Source: Chloroflexota bacterium
GTDB taxonomy: Bacteria; Chloroflexota; UBA11872
Length of the DNA stretch: 56,645 bases
Assembly (NCBI GenBank): GCA_022825895.1
Contig: JAJDVX010000025.1
Location: 1-56,645, forward strand
Direction: 5' to 3'
Shown here: positions 33,013 to 41,366 of the stretch, one piece after another
Layout of the letters: each line of letters begins with the position of its first letter
How positions within the stretch are numbered: position 1 is the first letter of the stretch
Made by a program: the position numbers and the translations under genes
The notes under the pieces: model-generated
Told to the model about the DNA's origin: nothing
The model's database searches: none
Seen by the model: only the letters and a program-made list of their open reading frames with translations

Positions 33013-34722
33013 CTAGACCGGCCGTAGCCGGATGTCGTCCACCAGCATCTGCAACCGGGTCTCCCCGCGAAAGTTTCGCAGTCCCAATCTGAACGCCACG
33101 TCCACGCAGCGCCCTGGGCCCAACGCGCCCTGCTGATCTTTGTGGCGAAACCAGATGGCTTCCACATTGCGCGCCAGTTCCTCGAACCGCAGCACCACGT
33201 GATCCTCGCCTACCAGCCGGGAGTCTTGGATACGTACATTCTCTACGACCAGGCGCGGCTCTTCATGTTCTGGCCCCCAGGGACCCAGCAGCTCGAGCGC
33301 CTGGTACGTCTCCCAGGAGATCGTGCGCGGATAGACGCGGCCGTCCGCGCTTAGGCGCGGCCCCGTGTATTCGGGCAGCTCGAGGCTGGCGAGGGTCTGC
33401 GCCAGCCCGCGTCGCAGCGCGTCGACGTTCTGTGGCAGTACCGAAAAACCGGCGGCGCCGGCGTGCCCGCCCCAACTCTCCAACCAGTCGCCCTGGAGTC
33501 CCAGCAGGTCGCGCAGGTTGAATCCGTCCGGCGCGCGCGCCGATCCCTGCACCAGCCCGTCGATCTCCGAGCCGACAAATGCCGGCGTGCCGTATTCCTC
33601 GCACAGCCGCGACGCGGCCAGCCCCACCACCCCTGGCGCGAATCCCGGATCGGCCGCGAAGACCACCGGGCTGCCGTCCACCATGGCGCGCGCCGCGTCC
33701 ACCACGTCCTGGGTCAGCCGGCGCCGCTCGGCGTTGAGTTGGTTCAGCTCATCCGCGATTTCCGCGGCCCGCACCGGATGCCTGGCCTGCAGCAACTCCA
33801 GCGCAAGCTGCGCACTGGCCAGCCGCCCCGCGGCGTTGAGCCGCGGCGCCAGCGCAAACGCGATGTCGTCCGACCTGATCGACTCCGGCTGGCGGCGCGA
33901 CGCCTCGGCCAGCGCCCTGACACCCGGTCGCGGCGAGGCCCGCATCCATTCCAGGCCTTCCATCACGAAGGCCCGGTTCTCGTCTCGAATGGGCGCCACG
34001 TCGGCCACGGTGCCCAGGGCCACCAGATCCAGGAAACGCTCGGGGTCGGGCAGTTGCTCGGGGAACTCGTCGGCAAGCGCCTGCACCAGCTTGTAGGCCA
34101 CGCCCACCCCGGACAGTCCGCCGAACGGATAGCCCGAACCTGGAGCATTGGGGTTCAGCAGCGCCGCGGCCTTTGCCGGACGGGTGTCGGTCGGATGGTG
34201 ATCGGTCACGATCACGTCCAGGCCGGCCGCGGCCGCGCGGTCGATTTCCTCGTGCGCCGCCGCCCCGCAGTCGGCGGTGACGATCAGCGTTGCACGTTCC
34301 CTCGCCACGGCGTCGATCGCGCCGGCATTCAGCCCGTAACCCTCGGTCAATCGCTTCGGGATGTAGGGGAATGCGTCCAGCCCCAGCGCCTCGGCCGTCT
34401 CCAGCAGCATCGCCGTCGCGCTGACCCCGTCCACGTCGTAATCGCCGTAAATGCACAGGCGCTCTCGCTTGTGCATCGCCTGCGCGATCCGCGCCACCGC
34501 CAGGTGCATCTCGTCCAGCAGGTACGGGTCGTGCGGCGGCAGCGGCCCCAGCATGAACTCGTGCAGCTTCTCGGCCGAGTCGTGCCCGCGGTTATGCAGC
34601 ACCTGGACGGCCAACGGCGGCAGCTCATCAACTTCGGCGAACAACGCCGCGGGGGCACGCGACGCGATGTCCCACACCGCCCCCGTGAGACTGCGCCTGG
34701 GATCGTCGCGCGTGTCAGCCAC
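33013..34722 (-). CDS. recJ: Single-stranded-DNA-specific exonuclease RecJ
   Basis: A 569-residue 5'-3' ssDNA exonuclease of the DHH family, acting in recombination and repair. CIYGDYDVDGVSATAML (90-106), ADCG (150-153), VTDHHPTD with DHH at 174-176, LVALGTVADVAP, and the DHHA1 motif GGHAGAAGFSV near 431-441 are all present, giving the full Mn-binding set. The C-terminal OB domain is present. GTG start lies 6 nt after a TAGGCT box, suggesting a leaderless transcript. It is the first gene of recJ-rel-plsY-degV-glycerate kinase-LysM. Confidence 0.96.
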   Translation of the reverse strand: MADTRDDPRRSLTGAVWDIASRAPAALFAEVDELPPLAVQVLHNRGHDSAEKLHEFMLGPLPPHDPYLLDEMHLAVARIAQAMHKRERLCIYGDYDVDGVSATAMLLETAEALGLDAFPYIPKRLTEGYGLNAGAIDAVARERATLIVTADCGAAAHEEIDRAAAAGLDVIVTDHHPTDTRPAKAAALLNPNAPGSGYPFGGLSGVGVAYKLVQALADEFPEQLPDPERFLDLVALGTVADVAPIRDENRAFVMEGLEWMRASPRPGVRALAEASRRQPESIRSDDIAFALAPRLNAAGRLASAQLALELLQARHPVRAAEIADELNQLNAERRRLTQDVVDAARAMVDGSPVVFAADPGFAPGVVGLAASRLCEEYGTPAFVGSEIDGLVQGSARAPDGFNLRDLLGLQGDWLESWGGHAGAAGFSVLPQNVDALRRGLAQTLASLELPEYTGPRLSADGRVYPRTISWETYQALELLGPWGPEHEEPRLVVENVRIQDSRLVGEDHVVLRFEELARNVEAIWFRHKDQQGALGPGRCVDVAFRLGLRNFRGETRLQMLVDDIRLRPV

Positions 34723-34727
34723 GGCAC

Positions 34728-34765
34728 CAGCCTAACCAGTCGCCCGCCCGCGGCGCGATAGGCTG
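34728..34765. promoter_or_regulatory. Divergent promoter pair between recJ and Gfo/Idh
   Basis: CAGCCTA (34728-34734) and TAGGCTG (34759-34765) form a 7-bp inverted repeat. Read outward, each half contains TAGGCT as a -10 element. On the minus strand it is 6 nt from the recJ GTG (leaderless). On the plus strand it is about 32 nt from the Gfo/Idh ATG, which has its own GGGAG. Confidence 0.5.
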
Positions 34766-34796
34766 CGGTGGTCTGGCCCGCGCTGGGAGCGGCTGC

Positions 34797-35669
34797 ATGA
34801 ACCTCGCGATTATCGGCGCCGATAGCACGCATACCGAGAACTTCGCCGGCATCATCAACCGCGGCCTGGCCGGCCCCGGCCTGCGCGTCACCAGGCTCTG
34901 GGGCGCCGACCCCGAGCAGGCCCGCGCCAAGGCGCTGGAAACTGGCATTGACGAGGTGGTCGAGGCGCCCGAGCAGGCCATGCAGGACGTGGACGCCGTG
35001 CTGGTGCTCAACCGCTGGGGTCCCGACCACTTCGCGCCCGCCATGCAGGCCGTCGATCGTGGGCTGCCGCTGTTCGTGGACAAGCCGCTGTGTGACGATC
35101 CGCTGGAGGCCGTCACGCTGGTGCGCGCCGCCGCCGCGGCCGGCGTGCCGCTGCTCTCCGCGTCAGCCGTGCGCTACGACCGCGCCGTTCGCCAGTTGCT
35201 CGAGCGCCTTCCCGACCTGGGCCGCACGCGCTCGATCATGTTCACCCTGCCACAGAACTGGCAGCTCTACGGCGTCCACGCCGTGGACGTAATGCACGCA
35301 GTGTTCGGCGTCGGCGCGCAGGATGTCACGGCCATCCGCGACGAGCTGGGCGACGTAGTCACCATCCGCTGGCCCGACGGCCGGGTGGGCATCGCCAACC
35401 AGGCGCGCGAGGCCTGGATGGGCATGCTTTGCGTCGCCCTCGGCGAAACGGGCTGGACCCACGCCGACATGCACTTGAGCGACACCATCGACGGCTTTCC
35501 CCGCATGTACCTGGAGGTCATCAGGCAGTTCCTGGCGATGCTCGAAACCGGTGTGCCGCCAATCAGCAACCAGGAAATGGTGGACGTGATTCGCGTGGTG
35601 GCCGCGGCCGACCGTTCGGCGACCTCGGGCGCCCGCTGCGTACCGCTGAGCGAGATGCCCGCGCTCTAG
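34797..35669 (+). CDS. Gfo/Idh/MocA family oxidoreductase
   Basis: A 290-residue NAD(P)-dependent sugar or cyclitol dehydrogenase-like protein. The Rossmann start is MNLAIIGADSTHTENF. VDKPL (94-98) is the EKP-type motif with the catalytic Lys. YGVHAVDVMHAVFG matches the GxHxxD motif. The protein is shorter than usual (330-380), with a reduced C-terminal sheet. GGGAG precedes the ATG. Its stop codon overlaps that of the convergent small membrane gene within CTAG. Substrate unknown. A second, more canonical member is at 52287. Confidence 0.88.
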   Translation: MNLAIIGADSTHTENFAGIINRGLAGPGLRVTRLWGADPEQARAKALETGIDEVVEAPEQAMQDVDAVLVLNRWGPDHFAPAMQAVDRGLPLFVDKPLCDDPLEAVTLVRAAAAAGVPLLSASAVRYDRAVRQLLERLPDLGRTRSIMFTLPQNWQLYGVHAVDVMHAVFGVGAQDVTAIRDELGDVVTIRWPDGRVGIANQAREAWMGMLCVALGETGWTHADMHLSDTIDGFPRMYLEVIRQFLAMLETGVPPISNQEMVDVIRVVAAADRSATSGARCVPLSEMPAL

Positions 35670-35866
35670 CCCACCCAGCCGAATACGTAGAGGCCGGCCC
35701 CCGCGCCGATGGCGGCGCCGACGGCGATGCCGATCACGATGGCCACCAGCAGCCACATGCCGCTGCCGCCCGGGGCGGATGGCGCGGGCGCTCGTGGCGC
35801 CTCCTGTCGACGTAGCGACTCCGGACTGGTCGAGATCTGCTCGATAACCGGCTTCTGACTGCTCAC
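35666..35866 (-). CDS. Small single-pass membrane protein, Gly/Ala-rich helix
   Basis: A 66-residue protein: a soluble Pro/Ala/Ser-rich N-terminus (about 1-36) and one long hydrophobic helix (about 37-60, WLLVAIVIGIAVGAAIGAGAG) with GxxxG-like spacing that favours oligomerisation. It probably starts at GTG 35866, only 2 nt after the stop of a 34-codon ORF, suggesting coupled translation. Its TAG shares the tetranucleotide CTAG with the stop of the convergent Gfo/Idh gene. Unrecognised family. Confidence 0.6.
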   Translation of the reverse strand: MSSQKPVIEQISTSPESLRRQEAPRAPAPSAPGGSGMWLLVAIVIGIAVGAAIGAGAGLYVFGWVG

Positions 35867-35868
35867 GG

Positions 35869-35973
35869 CTAGCGGACTCCCGCCGGCTGGGCGCCAAGCG
35901 CAGGCGCAAATGACCCGCAGCCAGGGTCTGCCCCAATGTGTCGGGCGTTCAGCCAGCGGCCCGCGACAGGCAT
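35869..35973 (-). CDS. 34-codon leaderless leader ORF
   Basis: An ATG 5 nt downstream of TAGCCT opens a 34-codon frame that ends 2 nt before the GTG of the membrane protein gene. The peptide begins MPVAGRWLNAR and has one Cys; no family is recognised. A very similar promoter-plus-start segment recurs at 37378-37391. It may be a leader peptide whose translation carries ribosomes to the next gene. Confidence 0.4.
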   Translation of the reverse strand: MPVAGRWLNARHIGADPGCGSFAPALGAQPAGVR

Positions 35974-35978
35974 GAACG

Positions 35979-35984
35979 AGGCTA
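35979..35984 (-). promoter_or_regulatory. -10 element TAGCCT, leaderless type
   Basis: TAGCCT on the minus strand lies 5 nt before an ATG. The surrounding segment (TGGTAGCCTCGyyCATGCCTG) is repeated at 37373-37394, also on the minus strand. Confidence 0.4.
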
Positions 35985-36030
35985 CCATCCGCCCCAACTA
36001 CGTAGACGGCTAGCTTTCCTAACTGGCTCC

Positions 36031-37248
36031 ATGATTCGCCAGCCTGCATCGTCCAGCCTTGGCGCAATTTTCGTCCTTCTCACCGTCATGGCGTTCAACG
36101 TCAACTTGATTGGACCGATCCTGGGCGAACTGCAAGCTGAGTTTGACGTATCACTGCCGGTGCTGGGCTTGCTGCTGTCCATGCAAGCCGTGGCTCGCGC
36201 CGTGGCCATCGTGCCCGCCGGCTTCCTGGCCGACCGGCTGCCGCCTCACACGCCACTGACCGCCGGCACGCTCTGCACCGCCGTCGGCTGTGCGATCAGC
36301 GCGCTCGCCCCGGACTACCGCGTGCTGCTGGCGGGTGTGCTGGTGACCGGGCTGGGCACGGCCCTCGTCTACACCACCGGACTCGCCCATACCTTGCGTT
36401 CAAGTGAGGGGAGCGACCGTAGCCACACCGCCGGACGGATCTTGGCCGCTGTTCAGATGGGCGCCCTCATCGCGCCGACCGTATCCGGCCTGGCTGCCAG
36501 CACGTTTGGCTGGCGGGCCGCCTTTGCCCTGGGCGCTCTGGTTGGCGGCATCGCCGCGCTTCTGCCGTTGCTGTTCATGCGAGCGCCCCAGCCAGCGCCG
36601 GAGTCAGGAACCGCGCCGATTCCCAGGCTCGCTCGGCTCGGGCTGAGCCCCTCCCTGCTCCCCGTGATTGGCTTCTCCGTTCTCATTCTTGGGGCCGGTA
36701 CGTTCGCCATTAAGCAGGTCTTGTTGCCCCTCTATGGCAGCGTGGGTCTCGACTTCGACCCGGCCCGCGTTGGCCTCGTGCTCACCTTGGCCAACGCGTT
36801 GCGCACACTCGTTACCTACAAGACCGGGCCGGTGATGGATCGCCTTGGCCATCGGCGCGCCCTGATTGCGACGGGCGGTCTCAGTGTGGCGGCGGCCTTG
36901 CTCCTGGTGTTCCCCGCCGGACTGGCCTGGTACATCCTGGTGGCGGTGCTCTTCGCGCCCAGCGGACTGGTAACTCCCCTGCCGGCCGTGCTGATCGCCG
37001 AGCGCATGCCGCGCACCACCGTTGGCCGCAGTATCGGGATCATGCACCTCAGCGTTGATCTGGCCGCACTGGCGGTGGCCCCGCTGATCACGCTGCTGTT
37101 GGACGTCCAGGGCTTCGGCGTCGTGGGCATCGCCGTGGCCGCTTCGTTCGTGGTCTCCACCCTGATTGGGCTGACGCTCGTGCGCTCTCGGCCCGTACAG
37201 CCAGAGCCCGAGCCGCTGTCGCCGCCCGTCGGCACACCCGGCGCCTAG
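36031..37248 (+). CDS. MFS transporter
   Basis: A 405-residue integral membrane protein with twelve predicted helices, of the major facilitator superfamily. The inter-helix-2/3 motif A is visible as GFLADRLPPHTPL, and its second-half counterpart as GPVMDRLGHRRAL. The overall pattern fits drug or metabolite exporters of the DHA1/CynX-like type. The ATG at 36031 directly precedes helix 1; the in-frame extension upstream is non-hydrophobic and was rejected. It stands alone between two minus-strand units. Substrate unknown. Confidence 0.88.
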   Translation: MIRQPASSSLGAIFVLLTVMAFNVNLIGPILGELQAEFDVSLPVLGLLLSMQAVARAVAIVPAGFLADRLPPHTPLTAGTLCTAVGCAISALAPDYRVLLAGVLVTGLGTALVYTTGLAHTLRSSEGSDRSHTAGRILAAVQMGALIAPTVSGLAASTFGWRAAFALGALVGGIAALLPLLFMRAPQPAPESGTAPIPRLARLGLSPSLLPVIGFSVLILGAGTFAIKQVLLPLYGSVGLDFDPARVGLVLTLANALRTLVTYKTGPVMDRLGHRRALIATGGLSVAAALLLVFPAGLAWYILVAVLFAPSGLVTPLPAVLIAERMPRTTVGRSIGIMHLSVDLAALAVAPLITLLLDVQGFGVVGIAVAASFVVSTLIGLTLVRSRPVQPEPEPLSPPVGTPGA

Positions 37249-37249
37249 G

Positions 37250-37372
37250 TCAGGCCTTCGAGTCGTCCGAGCCAACGATCGCCCCAAACGCGGCCACGGC
37301 GTTCTCGACGCCCTGCGTCAGCCGCGCCAACGCCGCGCGACGTCCGTGCGTTTCCACGCCCAACGGCCCTGG
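37250..37372 (-). pseudogene. Remnant of a duplicated 3' end of the neighbouring C39-like gene
   Basis: On the minus strand 37357-37250 reads VETHGRRAALARLTQGVENA and onward to a stop. It aligns with the C-terminus of the intact protein encoded at 37426-38454 (VDTRSRRAALGRLADVVERA...), with about 16 identities in 31 positions. An in-frame TGA at 37373-37375 and the lack of the first 300 residues show it is a fragment. It marks a past tandem duplication followed by deletion. Confidence 0.65.
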
Positions 37373-37425
37373 TCAGGCATGGGCGAGGCTACCACCGGTC
37401 GCGATTCACCCAGCCTGCCGCGGCG

Positions 37426-38454
37426 CTACCTGGTAAGCGCCCCGACGCTGTCCACCTCCTTCGCGAACGCCAGGGCCGCCCGCTCCACCACGTCCGCCAG
37501 CCGGCCGAGCGCCGCGCGACGGCTGCGCGTATCCACGATCACGGCCCGGCCCCGCGGCAGCTCTACAACCTTCCCCGGCGGCTCGCGATCCAGGTCCGCC
37601 GGCAGCTCGAACACCATGGACTTGCGCCCCGTCACGGCCTGTCCCAGCGCCCCGGCCGAAGCCGTCCCGCTGGAATCCCACAGCCGTTCCGCCAGTTCGC
37701 CGCACGCCGCGCGCATGCTCCGCGCCAGGCGCGCCAGGTCGGGGGCCTCCCACAGGTGGTTGGCCTCCTTTGATTCCAGCCAGCGCTCGGCGCATCCGAA
37801 CCCGAACTCCGCCTGCTCAAATGTCACCAGCAGCCGCTCCAGCGCTGCGGTGTCGCGCAACGCCGCCCCGGCGCGGACAGCCTCGGTCGCCCCGCGTACG
37901 GCCTCGATCCCAAAGCGAACGCCTCTGATTTCGATGTCGTCTCCGAGGGGCACGAACAGGATCCCCGCGAGGTCGGGCACCGGAATCCCAGCCGGTTTAA
38001 TCGGCCGGTCCCGCCGAATCGCGCCATAGATCCACTTGCGCGGTGCGTAAGCGGGAAACGCGCCGCTCCAGCCGCCAGCGAGGTCGATGAAGCCAGGTTC
38101 CAACTGGTCCGGGCCGACGCCGTGGGCCGCGCCCTCTGAATCGACGGACTGGATCACCCCAAACCGCCCCTCGCTAAAGACAGGCGCGATGACCAGCCGG
38201 CCGGCGGCCGTCTGCTTTCGCAGCGCGGCGATGGCACTGCCAGCTTCGTCCTCGGCCCCAATCTCCAGCCTGACCTTGGCCTGGTCGGTGGCTCGAAATA
38301 GCGTGGACATCATTCGGACGTACCGCAGCGTCTCCACATCGGCGGTCTCGCTCCACGGCACCCAGAACGCCTCGCCCGAGCGCGTCACCAGCGAGTCCAG
38401 CGACCGCTCGATCCCCATGGCCGCCAGCGCCGCCTGCAGCGCGTGAAAAGCCAT
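37426..38454 (-). CDS. Uncharacterised protein, possible C39/BtrH-like fold
   Basis: A 342-residue soluble protein. The N-terminus (FHALQAALAAMGIERSLDSLVTRSGEAFW) has the spacing of the C39-peptidase/BtrH N-terminal family, but the catalytic Cys position is not a Cys, so peptidase activity is unlikely. Domains: about 1-150 papain-like candidate with AGRLVIAPVF and FGVIQSVD strands; about 170-340 a helical bundle. It follows coaBC by 56 nt on the same strand. The last 40 residues are duplicated as a remnant just downstream (37250-37372). The fold suggestion is weak and no function is proposed. Confidence 0.7.
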   Translation of the reverse strand: MAFHALQAALAAMGIERSLDSLVTRSGEAFWVPWSETADVETLRYVRMMSTLFRATDQAKVRLEIGAEDEAGSAIAALRKQTAAGRLVIAPVFSEGRFGVIQSVDSEGAAHGVGPDQLEPGFIDLAGGWSGAFPAYAPRKWIYGAIRRDRPIKPAGIPVPDLAGILFVPLGDDIEIRGVRFGIEAVRGATEAVRAGAALRDTAALERLLVTFEQAEFGFGCAERWLESKEANHLWEAPDLARLARSMRAACGELAERLWDSSGTASAGALGQAVTGRKSMVFELPADLDREPPGKVVELPRGRAVIVDTRSRRAALGRLADVVERAALAFAKEVDSVGALTR

Positions 38455-38510
38455 GGAACCCGCCGTGCGGTCCGCCGGCCAGCCCTTCAGCCGCGGCCCC
38501 GCCGCAGTCG

Positions 38511-39707
38511 TCAGCGCCCGCCGATCATTTCAACCACCACGTCCAACACCGCCGACGCCACCCCGGCTTTGCTCGTCAGCGGAATCTCCAGGTCGGGATG
38601 GTCGGGCCGCAGGATCGTCACGGCGTTGGTCTCGGCGGCAAAACCGGTGTCCGACCCCGCCACGTCGTTGACGACCAGGGCGTCCAGTTCCTTGCCGAGC
38701 AGCTTGCTCCTGGCGTTCTCCAGATGGTCGTTGGTCTCCGCCGCGAAGCCGATTCGCAGGAAGTCGCCCTGCAGGGACTGCAGCAGGTCAGGGTTTTCGA
38801 TCAGGTCGATACCCGCCGGCTTCCCGCCGCGCTTCAGCTTCACGTCCGAGGTCGCCGCCGGACGGTAATCCCCCACCGCGGCGTTCATGATCAGCGCGTC
38901 GCAGCCCGCAACCGCCTGTTGCAGCGCGTCCAGCATCTCCTCGGCGGACTCGACGCGAGTCGTCTCGGCACCAGCCGGCGGCTCAACCGTCGCCGATCCC
39001 AAAACCAGCCGGGTCTCAGCCCCACGCTCCATGGCCGCCCGCGCCAATTCCACCCCCTGTCGCCCGCTGGCCGGGTTGCCGATAAACCGCACCGGGTCCA
39101 TGAATTCCCGCGTGCCTCCGGCCGACACCACCAGCACTCGATCTTTCAGCGGCCCGTTGCGCCCCAACGTCGCTCGCACAACGTCCAACAGCACGGACGT
39201 TTCCGGGAGCCGCCCCTTGCCCTCCGCGCCCGAGGCCATCCGGCCGCTGTCCGGCTCGATCACGCGCACGCCGCGCTTCTTCAGCGTCGCCAGGTTGTCC
39301 TGTGTGGCCTGGTTGGCGTACATCCCCGGCTCCATCGCCGGCGCCACCACGATGGGCGCCTGCGTGGACAGCGCGACGGCCGAGCCCAGGTCGTCGGCCT
39401 GCCCGTGCGCCAGCCGCGCAATCGCGTTGGCCGTCGCCGGCGCCACCAGCAGCACATCCGCGTCCGCGGACAGTCGCACGTGCGCGATTTCGTTCTCGGC
39501 GGTCATTGCGCTGTCCGCCGAATACACCGTTCGCTGGGTCAGCGCCTGGAACGTCAGCGGGCCCACGAAGTCCTCGGCCGCACGCGACAAGACGGCATCA
39601 ACTTCCGCCCCCGCCTGCGTCAACTTGCTGGCCAGGCCCGATACCTTGTACGCCGCGATGCCGCCCGTGACGTACAGCACCACGCGCGCGCCCTCCAGCA
39701 CGCTCAC
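38511..39707 (-). CDS. coaBC: Bifunctional phosphopantothenoylcysteine decarboxylase/phosphopantothenate-cysteine ligase
   Basis: A 398-residue enzyme for two central steps of coenzyme A synthesis. The CoaC flavoprotein half has VTGGIAAYK, the catalytic His in NEIAHVRLS, ADADVLLVAPATANAIARLAHG, and APAMEPGMYANQATQDNLATL, where the usual PAMN is PAME. The CoaB half starts near 200 with VVSAGGTREFMDPVRFIGNPASGRQG and ends with the KxK-type GKELDALVVNDV. The GTG start overlaps the coaX stop as GTGA. It forms an operon with coaX. The Asn-to-Glu change lies in the substrate clamp and may be worth noting, but activity is expected. Confidence 0.93.
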   Translation of the reverse strand: MSVLEGARVVLYVTGGIAAYKVSGLASKLTQAGAEVDAVLSRAAEDFVGPLTFQALTQRTVYSADSAMTAENEIAHVRLSADADVLLVAPATANAIARLAHGQADDLGSAVALSTQAPIVVAPAMEPGMYANQATQDNLATLKKRGVRVIEPDSGRMASGAEGKGRLPETSVLLDVVRATLGRNGPLKDRVLVVSAGGTREFMDPVRFIGNPASGRQGVELARAAMERGAETRLVLGSATVEPPAGAETTRVESAEEMLDALQQAVAGCDALIMNAAVGDYRPAATSDVKLKRGGKPAGIDLIENPDLLQSLQGDFLRIGFAAETNDHLENARSKLLGKELDALVVNDVAGSDTGFAAETNAVTILRPDHPDLEIPLTSKAGVASAVLDVVVEMIGGR

Positions 39708-40468
39708 GCTGCTGCCTCCGCCTGCTGGATCAACCACAAACCGCGCAGCGTCAGGTCCAGGTCCACGATCTCGAACAGCCCCACGTCCTCCGCCACCACC
39801 GGCGCCTGCCCGCCCGTGGCGATGGCGCGGTAGTCCGCGCCCAGTTCCGACTGCAACTGCTCGATCAGCCCGCGCACCATCCGCACGTATCCCCAGTACA
39901 CCCCAGACTGCATCGATCCGGTGGTCTCCGTTCCCACCAGCCGCGCCGGCCGCGCCAGCTCGATCGAGGGCAACTGCGCGCCCGCCGCCGTCAGCGCCCG
40001 CGCCGTGTTCTGCATGCCCAGCGTAATGATCACGCCCGCCAGGCTGCCCGCCGCATTGACGATGTCGAACGTGGTCACGCTGCCCAGGTCAACCACGATG
40101 GCGGGCGCCTGGTAGAACTCGCGCGCCGCCAGCGCGTTCGCCACCCGGTCGATGCCGACCTGCGCCGGCCGGTCCACCGCCAGGTCGATTACCCGCACGT
40201 CCTGCGACCGAGCGATCAACGGCTCGCACCCCGCGGCGGCCCGCACGGCCGTGGCAATCCGCTCAGTCAGTGCCGGCACCACCGACCCGATGACGGCCGT
40301 CTCGATCCCGGTCACTCCCTGATGCGCCAGCATGGCGCGCAGCATCGCCTCGTGCTCGGCGGCGCTGCGGTTGAGGTCGCTGTGCACGGCCCAGCGCGCG
40401 CCGAGATCCTCGCCCTCGAAGACGCCGAATTTCGTGTCGGTATTCCCGACGTCGACGACCAGAACCAT
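39704..40468 (-). CDS. coaX: Type III pantothenate kinase
   Basis: CoaX phosphorylates pantothenate, the first step of CoA synthesis; the type III enzyme is not feedback-inhibited by CoA and needs a monovalent cation. The 254-residue protein has DVGNTDTKFGVF (P-loop-like, 6-17), GIDRVANALAA, VVDLGSVTTFDIV and GVIITLGMQNTARALTAAGAQLP, all family signatures of the ASKHA fold. Its ATG overlaps on the opposite strand with the first ATG of the creatininase gene (CCATGG). TATGAT about 30 nt upstream is its likely -10. Confidence 0.94.
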   Translation of the reverse strand: MVLVVDVGNTDTKFGVFEGEDLGARWAVHSDLNRSAAEHEAMLRAMLAHQGVTGIETAVIGSVVPALTERIATAVRAAAGCEPLIARSQDVRVIDLAVDRPAQVGIDRVANALAAREFYQAPAIVVDLGSVTTFDIVNAAGSLAGVIITLGMQNTARALTAAGAQLPSIELARPARLVGTETTGSMQSGVYWGYVRMVRGLIEQLQSELGADYRAIATGGQAPVVAEDVGLFEIVDLDLTLRGLWLIQQAEAAA

Positions 40469-41366
40469 GGATAGTGCTCGCCCAGCCGTCGCCGCTTATC
40501 ATATCGCCGACCGCGCCCCGGAAACGTCCCCCTTGGCCGACTTGCCGTCCCCGCTCCGCCTCACCCACCTGACCTGGCCCGAGGTCGAGCGCGCCCGCGA
40601 CGGCGTGGAACTGGTCCTGCTCCCCATCGGCTCCATCGAGCAACACGGACCCAACACCTCGCTGGACACCGACCTGGTGATCTGCGAGGACCTCAGCCTG
40701 CGTCTGGCCGAGCGCTTCCACCCCCGCCTGCTGGTGGCCCCCACCATGCCCTACGGCATGTCCACCTATCACATGGGCTTCCCCGGCTCGATCACGCTGC
40801 GCCCTCAGACTTTCCTGCACGTCCTGGAAGACCAGTTGGCCTCGCTGCTGCACCACGGCTTCACGCGATTCCTGCTCACCAACTGGCACAGCGGCAACAC
40901 CTCGATCATGAACCTGTCCATGCAGACCTTGCCCACCCGCCTGCCGCTGGACTTCCTGGCCGCCATCTCGCTCTACGACCTGGAGGACGACGAGCTGGAG
41001 GACGAGATCGTCAAGTCGCCCACCTCCGGCCACGCCTGCGAACTGGAAACCGCCGAGTTGATGGCCCTCCGTCCCGACCGCGTCAAGTACAACAATCTCG
41101 CCCCCGGCGACCTCAGCCCGCGCGGCAGCCGCCTGCGCCAGCGCTTCTGGCGCCGCTCCATCCGCCGCAACCACGACTTCTCCGACTTCTCCGCCAACGG
41201 CGCCGTCGGCGACGCCACCCTGGCCACCGCCGAGGACGGTTGGCGCATGATCCGCGTCATCGAGGAACGCGCCGACAAGCTCATCACCACCCTGCTCGAC
41301 TCGCCCGACGACCTGTTGGCCCGCGGCCGCATTCCCGGCTGGCGCCACGCCCTGCACACCCGATGA
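40467..41366 (+). CDS. Creatininase family amidohydrolase, copy 1 (variant motif)
   Basis: A 299-residue protein of the creatininase/MftE/ArfB family, metal-dependent amide hydrolases acting on cyclic or formyl amides. GSIEQHGPNTSLDTD (56-69) supplies Glu, His and Asp ligands and GHACELETAE the later Glu. The family NGHGGN loop reads NWHSGN here: the His is retained but two glycines are replaced, so the pocket differs. ATG 40467 overlaps the divergent coaX ATG; TTG 40533 is an alternative that would leave room for the shared -10 at 40497-40503. It is followed with a 4-nt overlap by its paralogue. Confidence 0.88.
   Translation: MDSARPAVAAYHIADRAPETSPLADLPSPLRLTHLTWPEVERARDGVELVLLPIGSIEQHGPNTSLDTDLVICEDLSLRLAERFHPRLLVAPTMPYGMSTYHMGFPGSITLRPQTFLHVLEDQLASLLHHGFTRFLLTNWHSGNTSIMNLSMQTLPTRLPLDFLAAISLYDLEDDELEDEIVKSPTSGHACELETAELMALRPDRVKYNNLAPGDLSPRGSRLRQRFWRRSIRRNHDFSDFSANGAVGDATLATAEDGWRMIRVIEERADKLITTLLDSPDDLLARGRIPGWRHALHTR
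40497..40503. promoter_or_regulatory. Overlapping bidirectional -10 elements
   Basis: tatcata reads TATCAT on the plus strand (40497-40502) and TATGAT on the minus strand (40498-40503). The minus-strand box is correctly placed for coaX. The plus-strand box would suit the creatininase only if its start is downstream, for example TTG 40533. Confidence 0.35.
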
